A stretch of DNA of 64,000 nucleotides from Methylocella tundrae (GTDB lineage Bacteria > Pseudomonadota > Alphaproteobacteria > Rhizobiales > Beijerinckiaceae), in the NCBI RefSeq assembly GCF_038024855.1, contig NZ_CP139089.1:434001-498000 (forward strand), written 5' to 3'. The notes beneath the pieces were generated by a model. The model was not told the DNA's origin, did not search any database, and saw only the letters and a list, made by a program, of their open reading frames with translations. Made by a program: the position numbers and the translations under genes. Each line of letters begins with the position of its first letter. The first letter of the stretch is position 1. Below, piece by piece: positions 47,115 through 56,834 of the stretch.

Positions 47115-49969
47115 CCATGCGTCGGAGTGAAGATGAGATCGGGACTCCGGCCGACAGCGGCTTGTCACACGAGCAGCACTCGCCGGCGTCCGGCAATCTG
47201 ATCTTTCCGTGCTCGGCGTCGCAGAACCGGTGCTGGTTCATCAATTCGTTGAGCCCTGGCAATCCGGCCCTGAACGTCGCTTTGCGCTGGGAGGTGACCG
47301 GCCGCCTCGGCCCGGCCACGGCCGAGCAGGCGTTCCAGACGATCGTCGACAGGCACGAAATCCTGCGTTCCCGCTTCCTTGAAAAGGACGGCGAAGCGAT
47401 GCAGGAGGCGTTGGAGCATGTGAGCTTCAGGCTATCCGTGATCGATCTCTCCATGCTGCCCGAAACCGAGCGGCTGAAGGAGGCTTTGGCGCAAGGCGAA
47501 CGGGAGGCGCACAAATCCTTTGACCTTTCGCAGGCCCCGCTGATCCGGGTCACCTTTTTGCGCCTTTCCGGCGATCATGCGATCCTGCTCGTCACCGTGC
47601 ATCAGATCGCTTTCGATGGTTGGTCGATCCGCGTGCTGGCTAATGAGTTCGGCGTCATCGCCGAAGGCCTCAACGCCAAGCGTCCCTATGATCTGCCCCA
47701 GCCGCCGCTGCAATATGGCGATTACTGCCTCTGGCAGAAGGAATATTTCGCGAGCGGCGTGTTTGAAAGCGAGACCGCCTATTGGAAGAACAAGCTTGGC
47801 GGCGCGCCCTATTTCGAGGTTGTTCCCGACCATGAGCGTCCGAGCCGGCCGACCTATCGCGGCGAGATATTGGCCGCGGTTCTGCCGCCGCAACTCGGCG
47901 AACAATTGGAGGAAGCCGCCCGCCGGCACAATCTGACCTTATTCAGCTTCGGCTGCGCGGTGACGGGAGCGATGCTGCATCGCTACACCGGTGAAAATGA
48001 CGTCATCTTCGGGACCCAGATCGCCGGGCGCGACGATCCGGACCTTGAGAACATGATCGGCATGTTCATCAATAATCTTGTCATTCGCTTCGACGCGTCG
48101 GATGATCCGACGTTCGACGAATTTCTGACGCGGGTGAACCAAACGGTTCAGGAGGCGCTGATCAATCAGCGCATGCCGTTCGACAAGCTGGTTGAAATTC
48201 TCAATCCGCCACGTGATCCGAAGCGGACGCCGCTCATTTCGGTCAATTTCACCGTCCTGCGCGACGTGATGGACCATAAGAGCTACGGGGATTTCGTCCT
48301 GCACGGGCAACCCTCGCTGTCGGCGGGCTCGCTCTATGATTTGATCTTCTTCATGGTCCATTGGCCGAGCGGCTGGCGCATGGCGATGGAATATAATCCG
48401 GATCTATTCGAGCGGCGAACGGCGGAACGGCTGCTTGATTTTCTTCTGGCGACCTTCGAATTCGCGATTTTGCGTCCAGACGCCAAATTGTCCGCCCTGA
48501 CGCCGCCCGTGCGTGATCTCATCGAGGCGCCAAAGCCGCGCTCGCATCTCGACGCCATTGAGTTGGCCCTGCGCCAGCATATGGACGTCATGGACGCGGC
48601 CGTGACCCCAGGCTTGGATTACGGTGAGCGATCGCGGCCTTACGCCTATGTCACGCCGGTTCCGGGCCTTCGCATTCCACTCGAAACGCTTCCCGCCAAG
48701 CTGAGCGCCTATCTTTCCGACGCCCTGCCGGGCGGATCGACGGCGCCGAGCGGCGTCAGCGTGTTGCTGGCTTTGCCGCGAAATGGGCGGGGCGACGTTG
48801 ATTACCGGGCCCTGCCGCCGCCGCCCGCCGGCTCCTTTGCCGCGACGCCGGCCGCAACTGGGAGCGCGGCGCGTCTGGACAGCATCGAAATGAAGCTGGC
48901 GTCGATCTGGCGCGAACTCCTGAAGGTTAGGGAGATTGGCCCAAACTCGAACTTTTTCGAACTTGGCGGCCATTCGCTTCTTACCATTCGGCTAATGGCG
49001 AGAGTCGCCGCCGATTTTGGCGTCAAGCTGGATCCCGTGACTCTGTTCCAGGCTCCGACTTTGCGGGAATTTGCCGCGCGTCTGCCGATTTCCGAAGGCG
49101 CGCAGGAAAGTCCCCGTCTCGTTCAAATCCAACCCGAAGGCGACAAGACGCCTATTATCGCCATCAACAATTCTGTTCTCTATTATAATCTCGCGAGACG
49201 GATTGGATTGGACAGGCCGTTCATCGGGATTCCCCTGCTCGAACCGGCCGGCGGAGTTCCGGCGCCAGTTCGGACGCTGAATGAGATCGCGGTCGATTAC
49301 GTCCGCGTCATTCGTGAGGCTCAGCCGCGCGGCCCATACATTTTATGCGGCCTCTGCGTCGCCGGCGCGCTCGCCTATGAATGCGCGCAGCAACTAAGGA
49401 AGGCGGGCGAATCCGTTCCGCTGCTCATTCTCTCGGATATCTGGGCGCCGGGCTTTCTCGCGGCCTATCCGTTGCACAGAAAGCTGGTCTACCACTTCAA
49501 TTACCGGCTTCGCACCTTGCGCCATCGCATCGATCTGCTTCGCACGGGCAAGCTCTCGCTGGCGGAGGTCTTGTCGACTTTCACGCTTGTTCGCAAAAGC
49601 CGCGTTCTCGACTTCGCGGCCTGGATAGGCCTGATCGACGGCGCGCAACTGGCCAAAAAAGTCCGTGGCCGGGACAATTGGCTGTTTCTCCTTTCGCTGG
49701 AGGCGGCGCGGAACGCCTATAAAATTACTCCGACCGCAAGCAACGTCGTCATTCTCCAGAGCGACGAAATCGTTACGGATTTCGCCGATCCGAACATGGG
49801 CTGGACCGATCTCGTCAAAGGCGGCCTTTTCATCCGTCGAATTCCCGGCTGGCATGAAGACATGTTTCAGGATGAGGGCGCGCGCCTGATCGCCGAATAT
49901 CTTCAGCCTCGCCTTGAAGAAGTTGACGCCGAACGCGACCATTCGGCTGCGTCTTTCAAGTCGAACTAA
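47111..49969 (+). CDS. NRPS termination protein: C(degenerate)-A remnant-PCP-TE
   Basis: 952 residues. C-domain fold (about 25-470) in which the HHxxxDG motif reads HQIAFDG (His164, Gln165, Asp169), so the catalytic second His is Gln. Residues about 490-570 look like only the C-terminal subdomain of an A domain: RSRPYAYVTPVPG, then LPRNGRGDVDYRALPPPP, with NGR where NGK holds the catalytic Lys. No A-domain core precedes it. The PCP (about 590-665) has Ser622 in LGGHSL. The type I thioesterase (about 680-935) has GLCVAG with Cys749 at the nucleophile position and probable catalytic His915. It should release the product, but extension by this module would need an amino acid loaded in trans. Coupled to the upstream PKS/NRPS by ATGA. 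Confidence 0.9.
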   Translation: MTMRRSEDEIGTPADSGLSHEQHSPASGNLIFPCSASQNRCWFINSLSPGNPALNVALRWEVTGRLGPATAEQAFQTIVDRHEILRSRFLEKDGEAMQEALEHVSFRLSVIDLSMLPETERLKEALAQGEREAHKSFDLSQAPLIRVTFLRLSGDHAILLVTVHQIAFDGWSIRVLANEFGVIAEGLNAKRPYDLPQPPLQYGDYCLWQKEYFASGVFESETAYWKNKLGGAPYFEVVPDHERPSRPTYRGEILAAVLPPQLGEQLEEAARRHNLTLFSFGCAVTGAMLHRYTGENDVIFGTQIAGRDDPDLENMIGMFINNLVIRFDASDDPTFDEFLTRVNQTVQEALINQRMPFDKLVEILNPPRDPKRTPLISVNFTVLRDVMDHKSYGDFVLHGQPSLSAGSLYDLIFFMVHWPSGWRMAMEYNPDLFERRTAERLLDFLLATFEFAILRPDAKLSALTPPVRDLIEAPKPRSHLDAIELALRQHMDVMDAAVTPGLDYGERSRPYAYVTPVPGLRIPLETLPAKLSAYLSDALPGGSTAPSGVSVLLALPRNGRGDVDYRALPPPPAGSFAATPAATGSAARLDSIEMKLASIWRELLKVREIGPNSNFFELGGHSLLTIRLMARVAADFGVKLDPVTLFQAPTLREFAARLPISEGAQESPRLVQIQPEGDKTPIIAINNSVLYYNLARRIGLDRPFIGIPLLEPAGGVPAPVRTLNEIAVDYVRVIREAQPRGPYILCGLCVAGALAYECAQQLRKAGESVPLLILSDIWAPGFLAAYPLHRKLVYHFNYRLRTLRHRIDLLRTGKLSLAEVLSTFTLVRKSRVLDFAAWIGLIDGAQLAKKVRGRDNWLFLLSLEAARNAYKITPTASNVVILQSDEIVTDFADPNMGWTDLVKGGLFIRRIPGWHEDMFQDEGARLIAEYLQPRLEEVDAERDHSAASFKSN

Positions 49970-50185
49970 CGGCGCCGTCCGGCCATCGCATAGGTTGATC
50001 GAGGCGAGTTCCAGACCAAAAGCATGAGGAAAATCCTATCTCTGCTTCACAGAAAAGGCCGGGCGTGGCTGTTGCGCCGCGATCTGGCCGTATGGATTTT
50101 CTCGGATTTTCCTTCAGGGGAGACATCGCTTCGATGATCGGCGCCTCGAATCGGCCGTTGTGACCGTGAGACGAGGAAAACGCCC
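49970..50185. other. Short intergenic region
   Basis: About 215 bases between the NRPS termination gene and the RuBisCO-like gene, both on the + strand. I see no clear terminator, so read-through into the RuBisCO-like gene is possible; no promoter could be assigned. Confidence 0.35.
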
Positions 50186-51301
50186 GTGACTTCGAGACTG
50201 ACGGTTGTTTATGGCGTTCGCGCCAGCGCCGCGGAGATCAAGGCGCGCGCGCAGGCGATCGCCGTCGAGCAGAGCGTCGAGATGCCGCTTTCGGCCATCC
50301 ACGACGGTTCGATCTTATCGGACATTGTCGGACAGGTTAGGGCGATTGACGATCGCGGCAATGGCACGTTCGACGTCACCATTGATCTAGCGGCCGCGAC
50401 GATCGGTTCCGACGCCGGTCAGCTTATCAATATGCTGTTCGGCAACACTTCTCTGCACGATGACGTCGTGCTTTCCAGCGCGATCCTTCCGAGTGAGATG
50501 CTGAGCGCGTTTGGCGGTCCCTCGCATGGGCTGTCGGGGCTTCGCGAGCGCGTTGGCGCAAAGGGGAGGGCGATGACATGCTCCGCCTTGAAGCCGCAAG
50601 GGCTCGGCGCGGAGGATCTCGGAAAGCTCGCCTTTGAACTGACGATGGGCGGTCTCGACTTCATCAAGGATGATCATGGGCTCGCCGACCAATCCTATAG
50701 CCCTTTCGTTGACCGTGTCCGCGCCTGCGCCGCGGCGGTTCGGAAGGCGAGCGAGCGCACAGGCCATCCGACGCGCTACGCGCCGAGCCTCTCGGGGTCT
50801 TACGCCGACATGGAGCGCCAGCTCGGCCTCGCGCGGGAAGAGGGGCTCGATGTCGCGCTGATCGCGCCGATGGTCGCCGGCCCGTCGAATTTCAACGCCT
50901 TACGCCGCAATCATCCCGACTTTGCATTTCTGGCCCATCCCACAATGACAGGCGCGCGTGTCTCGCCGGTCTTGTTCGCGCAGCTTTTCCGTTTGTTTGG
51001 CGCCGACGCGTCGATCTTTCCAAATTATGGCGGGCGGTTCGGCTATTCGCTCCTGACGTGCAAGGCGATTGCCGCGGGACTTCTTGAGAGTTTCGGCGGT
51101 CTCGCGGCAAGCGCTCCCGCGCCGGCGGGAGGCATGAGCCTCGACCGCACGCCGGAGCTGCTCGATTGCTATGGCGAAGACGTTATGTTGCTGATTGGCG
51201 GGGGCCTGCTCAGCGCGCCGCGTGAGGGCCTCGCGGCGGAGGCCGGACGCTTCGTTCGCGCGGTCGCGGATCATTGCTACCCGCGCATGTCGACGCCATG
51301 A
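50186..51301 (+). CDS. RuBisCO-like protein (form IV), probable 5-methylthioribulose-1-phosphate isomerase type
   Basis: 371 residues. RuBisCO large-chain-like fold: SALKPQGLG (Lys136, the RuBisCO Lys175 equivalent), GGLDFIKDDHG (Lys161, Asp162, Asp163, His164), HPTMTGARVSP and IFPNYGGRFGYS, then LIGGGLL for phosphate binding. Lys161 could be carbamylated, but the Glu of the canonical KDDE triad is His, and the loop-6 Lys is not where RuBisCO has it, so it is not a CO2-fixing enzyme. In Rhodospirillum rubrum a RuBisCO-like protein isomerises 5-methylthioribulose-1-P in methylthioadenosine metabolism and works with a cupin. The gene next to this one is a cupin, which supports that role. The GTG start has GAGGAAAACGCCC upstream. 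Alternatives: MtnW-type enolase or another sugar-phosphate isomerase. Confidence 0.88.
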   Translation: MTSRLTVVYGVRASAAEIKARAQAIAVEQSVEMPLSAIHDGSILSDIVGQVRAIDDRGNGTFDVTIDLAAATIGSDAGQLINMLFGNTSLHDDVVLSSAILPSEMLSAFGGPSHGLSGLRERVGAKGRAMTCSALKPQGLGAEDLGKLAFELTMGGLDFIKDDHGLADQSYSPFVDRVRACAAAVRKASERTGHPTRYAPSLSGSYADMERQLGLAREEGLDVALIAPMVAGPSNFNALRRNHPDFAFLAHPTMTGARVSPVLFAQLFRLFGADASIFPNYGGRFGYSLLTCKAIAAGLLESFGGLAASAPAPAGGMSLDRTPELLDCYGEDVMLLIGGGLLSAPREGLAAEAGRFVRAVADHCYPRMSTP

Positions 51302-51595
51302 GCTGATGAGCAATTCTCTTTCCGTTCGAACGATATCTTTGCGTTCAAGGCCAGGAACTGCCCCCCGATCTGCCTGAAACAGATTTTCGAGAAGATCGCG
51401 AAACCGCGGATCAGAGTTTTCCGGGCGCTTCAACAAAACGCGATAAGATGCCGAACTCAGTTGACGCGTCGCCTCATGAGGTTCGAGCGGAGCGGCATGC
51501 GTCGAGGTGAAGACGCTGCCAGTTCGATAGTGACTGGGCAAAGCTGAAGGGTTCCTTATTGAGCGAGGAACTCCACGTTACCGGAGGGCCATCGA

Positions 51596-52084
51596 ATGCT
51601 GTCGAATTCCGAGGGACGATCAATTAGCGACCACAAACCCGAGCCGGCTGTGCGCCGGTCATTGGAGGGTTTTCGCTGGGAAGGCGTCTCCCATCGCCCC
51701 TATAAGGAGGCGGAAAGCGCGCCATTCAAGGCGATCTCCCGCCAGACGTTGTTCTCCGATCCCCGTCTTTTGGGCGAACTGCGCTACTTCGAGATCGAGC
51801 CTGGCGGTTTCTCGACGCTTGAGCGGCACGAGCACATGCACGCGGTCATGGTGCTGCGCGGAGAGGGCGCGTGTCTCGTCGGCGGGACGATCCGGACGCT
51901 GCGTCTGCATGATCTCGTCACCATCGCGCCCTGGACCTGGCATCAGTTCCGCGCGGGCGACAAGGAGCGGCTTGGCTTTCTCTGCCTCGTCAACGCCGAG
52001 CGCGATCGCCCGCAACTTCCGAGCGACGAGGATCTCGAAGCGCTGACGGCGAACCCTGAGATCGCAGCGTTTCTTCGTCGATGA
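51596..52084 (+). CDS. Cupin-domain protein, possible 1-methylthioxylulose-5-phosphate sulfurylase
   Basis: 162 residues with one cupin barrel. The metal motif is FSTLERHEHMHAVMVLRGEG (HxH...E/H-type, with Glu, His, His) and the second motif is DLVTIAPWTWHQFR (PxxxxH). In R. rubrum the cupin Rru_A2000, together with the RuBisCO-like protein, releases methanethiol and forms 1-deoxyxylulose-5-phosphate. This protein may be its counterpart because it lies next to a RuBisCO-like gene, but cupin sequence alone does not prove it. GGAGGGCCATCG precedes the ATG. About 295 bases without a visible gene separate it from the RuBisCO-like gene. Confidence 0.8.
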   Translation: MLSNSEGRSISDHKPEPAVRRSLEGFRWEGVSHRPYKEAESAPFKAISRQTLFSDPRLLGELRYFEIEPGGFSTLERHEHMHAVMVLRGEGACLVGGTIRTLRLHDLVTIAPWTWHQFRAGDKERLGFLCLVNAERDRPQLPSDEDLEALTANPEIAAFLRR

Positions 52085-52090
52085 CGCAAG

Positions 52091-52118
52091 AAAAAGGCGC
52101 CTGGACAGGCGCCTTTTT
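52091..52118. terminator. Bidirectional intrinsic terminator
   Basis: A perfect 12-bp inverted repeat AAAAAGGCGCCT / AGGCGCCTTTTT with a 4-base loop, so both strands end in a T-run. It lies between the convergent cupin and coxC genes and should stop transcription from both sides. Confidence 0.92.
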
Positions 52119-52137
52119 CACGATCGCTCGCGAAGCC

Positions 52138-53004
52138 CTATTTCATGGCCTCGATCGGCGCCCCCCACGATCCCCAAACGTAAATGCACGAGAAAAGGAA
52201 CAGCCAGATCACGTCCACGAAATGCCAGTACCAGGCGGCAAATTCAAAGCCGAGGTGGTGATCGAGCGAGAGTTGGCCGATCAAGGCGCGCAACAGGCAC
52301 ACAGCCAGAAAAATCGTGCCGACAATGACGTGGAAGCCATGAAATCCGGTCGCCATGAAGAAGGTCGAGCCGAAGATCGATCCTTTGAAGGCAAAGGGCG
52401 CATGAATATATTCATAGGCCTGCACGGTTGTGAACAGGACGCCGAGCAGAATGGTGAGCACGAGGCCGGCCTTCAGGCCCTTGCGATCACCAGTCAGAAG
52501 GGCGTGATGGGCCCAGGTCACCGTCGTTCCTGACGTCAGGAGGATGAGTGTGTTGAGCAGCGGCAAATGCCACGGATCGATCGCCTCGATGCCCTTCGGC
52601 GGCCAGACGCCGCCGGTGGCCTGAACGCGAGCATATTCGATCGCCTCGTTCGGAAAGAGGCTCGAGTTGAAGAAGGCCCAGAACCACGCGACGAAGAACA
52701 TGACCTCGGAGGCGATGAACAAAATCATGCCGTATCGAAGGCCAATCTGCACGACATGGGTGTGGTAGCCGACGTTGGATTCCTTGATGACGTCGATCCA
52801 CCAGGAGGCGGCGATGAAAAGCAGGGCTATCACGCCGACGCCAAAGATGAGGCCTTCGGGCTTGAACGCGCCGACCGAAAGATGCTTCATCCAGATTATG
52901 CCGCCGACCGCCATGACGAACAGGGCAATCGACGCCAGGACGGGCCAGGGGCTTGGATCGACCAGGTGATAATCGTGGTTCGGTTTGGCGTGGGCGTCCG
53001 ACAT
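52138..53004 (-). CDS. coxC: Cytochrome c oxidase subunit III
   Basis: 288 residues, seven predicted helices. Starts MSDAHAKPNHDYHLVDPSPWP, a typical rhizobial CoxC N-terminus, and has the SEVMFFVAWFWAFF segment, the GFHGFHVIVGT His motif and WYWHFVDVIWLFLF at the C-terminus. Subunit of the inner-membrane aa3-type oxidase; stabilises proton uptake. Last gene of the cox operon here; the usual following genes DUF983 and SURF1 are about 16 kb away. Confidence 0.97.
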   Translation of the reverse strand: MSDAHAKPNHDYHLVDPSPWPVLASIALFVMAVGGIIWMKHLSVGAFKPEGLIFGVGVIALLFIAASWWIDVIKESNVGYHTHVVQIGLRYGMILFIASEVMFFVAWFWAFFNSSLFPNEAIEYARVQATGGVWPPKGIEAIDPWHLPLLNTLILLTSGTTVTWAHHALLTGDRKGLKAGLVLTILLGVLFTTVQAYEYIHAPFAFKGSIFGSTFFMATGFHGFHVIVGTIFLAVCLLRALIGQLSLDHHLGFEFAAWYWHFVDVIWLFLFSCIYVWGSWGAPIEAMK

Positions 53005-53184
53005 CAGCTTTGACCCTCTTCCCGCTCTGAAGGCTCATCGAGCCTTATATTGATCACAACCGCGTCGCGCGGCTTCTCAACTAATCGCTGGCGCTTCCGC
53101 CCGTTTTTCACGCCGTTCGTTTGCGCGGCGCATTCCATCGCCTCTGCCAAGTTTGGACGCCTTGGTCAAGAGATCCTGCGAGGC

Positions 53185-53796
53185 TCAAAGCGGCTTTCCC
53201 GCTTCGCCCGATTTTCCATCGCCGACGACCACGGCTTTCTCCGGCTTCGCGGCGAAAAACGTGTAGGACAGCGTCACCACATCGACGTCCGTCATGCTGT
53301 TGTCGTGTTCAAGCGCCGGATCGAGAAAGAACACGACCGGCATCTCCACCGTTTCATGCGCGTCGAGCTTTTGTTCATTGAAGCAGAAGCAACTGATCTT
53401 GTCGAAATAGGCGCCCGCGCTACTCGGTCCGACATTATACATCGCCTGTGCGGAAAGGGCGTGGTCGGACAGATTGGTGACCTTGAAGTAGACCGTTGCG
53501 GTCTTGCCGGTACGCAGCTTGATCTGCGGCGTTTCCGGCTCGAAAGTCCAGTCGAGCCCTGGCGCGACATTGGCGTCGAAACGGACGATCAGATCGCGCT
53601 TTCCTTGATGGGCCGGCGCAACTTCCGCGACCTGTGTCGTGCCGCCGTAACCTGTCGAGGCGCAGAACATACGGTAGAGCGGCACAGCTGCGAATGAGAG
53701 CGCCAGCATGCCGAGGCTCGCGGCCACCGCGATTCCGGCGATGAGCCCTTTGCGATCCGCCTTCGATGGTCCGGCCGGCTCAGGGGAAACATTCAT
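53185..53796 (-). CDS. ctaG: Cytochrome c oxidase assembly protein CtaG/Cox11
   Basis: 203 residues. One membrane helix (GLIAGIAVAASLGMLALSFAAVPLYRMFC) and a periplasmic immunoglobulin-like domain. The copper-binding CFCF motif (KISCFCFNEQ) delivers CuB to subunit I. The MFCASTGYGGTTQ segment after the helix is typical of the family. Located 11 bases after the small coxF-like gene in the operon. Confidence 0.96.
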   Translation of the reverse strand: MNVSPEPAGPSKADRKGLIAGIAVAASLGMLALSFAAVPLYRMFCASTGYGGTTQVAEVAPAHQGKRDLIVRFDANVAPGLDWTFEPETPQIKLRTGKTATVYFKVTNLSDHALSAQAMYNVGPSSAGAYFDKISCFCFNEQKLDAHETVEMPVVFFLDPALEHDNSMTDVDVVTLSYTFFAAKPEKAVVVGDGKSGEAGKPL

Positions 53797-53806
53797 GGCG
53801 CGCGCC

Positions 53807-53974
53807 TCAAAGAGGACGAATGAGCACGGCGGGGCCGAGCTTGGCGATCGTCACGACATAGACGAGCGCAACGAATAATGCGATCGCGACGCCGATCGCC
53901 ACATTGCGCTGGCGCCGGCTCTTTTCCTGCTCCGGCGTGAGCCGGACGCCTTCTGGTTTATTACGGATCGTCAT
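53807..53974 (-). CDS. Small CoxF-like membrane protein
   Basis: 55 residues from the ATG at 53974 (MTIRNKPEGVRLTPEQEKSRR), with one helix (NVAIGVAIALFVALVYVVTIAKLG). This size, position and sequence match the small CoxF-type proteins found between ctaB and ctaG in alphaproteobacterial cox operons. It starts 4 bases after the ctaB stop. A longer start (54001) would lie inside ctaB and is less likely. Precise function unknown. Confidence 0.8.
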   Translation of the reverse strand: MTIRNKPEGVRLTPEQEKSRRQRNVAIGVAIALFVALVYVVTIAKLGPAVLIRPL

Positions 53975-53978
53975 AGAG

Positions 53979-54929
53979 TCACCATGACAGAGGAACCGCA
54001 ATCTGCATCATCGCAAGAGTGCGCTCGCCGACGATTTCGGCGAAAAGCAGAAACAGATAAATAATCGAGAAGGCGAACATCCGCATGGCGAACCGGTTGG
54101 CCTGATCGCCGTCGCGCACAAGGTAGACGCGGGCGGCGTGGAACAGCATGAGGACGCCGAGCACGAAGGCGAGGAGCCCATAGACGGGCGAGGCGAAGCC
54201 GATGAGCCACGGCGCGAGGCCAAGCGGGGCGAGAACGAAGGCGTAAAGCAGGATGTCGCGCCGGGTGCGGTCCGCGCCCTTCACATTGGGCAGCATCGGA
54301 ATGCCAGCGCGAGCGAAATCATCCGCCTTGACCAAAGCAAGCGCCCAGAAATGCGGCGGCGTCCAGACAAAGATGATGGCGAACAGCGTGAGGCTCGCAA
54401 GGCTGACGTGGCCGGTCACGGCGAGATAGCCGACCATTGGAGGAAAAGCCCCCGCAGCGCCGCCGATGACGATGTTCTGTGGCGTCGAGCGCTTCAGCCA
54501 CATTGTGTAGATGACGACATAGAAAAAGATCGTAAAGGCCAGCAGCGCCGCCGCGAGCCAGTTGGCGACGAAGCCGAGCGTCAGGACCGAAAGGACGGTG
54601 AGGATCGCGCCAAAGCTGAAGGCGCTTTCCTTCGTCACTCTGCCCGCTGGAATCGGCCGCTTTTTGGTCCGCCGCATCACGGCGTCGATATCGGCGTCAT
54701 ACCACATATTGAGCGCGCCAGACGCCCCGGCGCCGACGGCGATGGCGAGAAGCGAGGCGAAGGCGATAATGGGATTAACATGCGTCGGCGCGATCAACAT
54801 GCCTGTCAGGGCGGTGAAGATCACGAGCGACATGACGCGCGGCTTCAGTAAGGCGATGTAATCGCCGGGAGTGGCGATCGAAACCGCAAGGTCCTGCGCG
54901 CCGTTGCCGGTCTCGCTGATGAAACTCAT
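53979..54929 (-). CDS. ctaB: Heme O synthase (protoheme IX farnesyltransferase)
   Basis: 316 residues, UbiA-family prenyltransferase with about nine helices. It attaches farnesyl diphosphate to heme b to give heme o for the oxidase. Aspartate-rich motifs are [15 protein letters not shown] (about 95-110) and the [17 protein letters not shown] segment, here [16 protein letters not shown]. Located about 205 bases after coxA on the same strand. Confidence 0.96.
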   Translation of the reverse strand: MSFISETGNGAQDLAVSIATPGDYIALLKPRVMSLVIFTALTGMLIAPTHVNPIIAFASLLAIAVGAGASGALNMWYDADIDAVMRRTKKRPIPAGRVTKESAFSFGAILTVLSVLTLGFVANWLAAALLAFTIFFYVVIYTMWLKRSTPQNIVIGGAAGAFPPMVGYLAVTGHVSLASLTLFAIIFVWTPPHFWALALVKADDFARAGIPMLPNVKGADRTRRDILLYAFVLAPLGLAPWLIGFASPVYGLLAFVLGVLMLFHAARVYLVRDGDQANRFAMRMFAFSIIYLFLLFAEIVGERTLAMMQIAVPLSW

Positions 54930-55133
54930 GTGTCGGACTGCTTCAACGTTGGAGTTGACGACATATTCCGGCGCCCTCCGGCAAAAGCCTTGGCGTTGCG
55001 GCGAAGAAGTCAGGAATGACGCGCCGATCGATCTAAAAGGGTGGTCGATCGCCGTAGGCCGAGGGCGTCTTGTTTCTTTCGAAAGTCCTTTTGTCTTTCG
55101 AAATTTTCAACGACGCCCTCGCTTAAAGGCCGC

Positions 55134-56822
<1,689 letters not shown>

Positions 56823-56834
56823 TTATTGTCGCGC

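Noticed and set aside
50186..51301. True RuBisCO large subunit
   Set aside because: Too short, KDDH in place of KDDE, no canonical loop-6 Lys and no small subunit or Calvin-cycle genes nearby; form IV RuBisCO-like protein instead.
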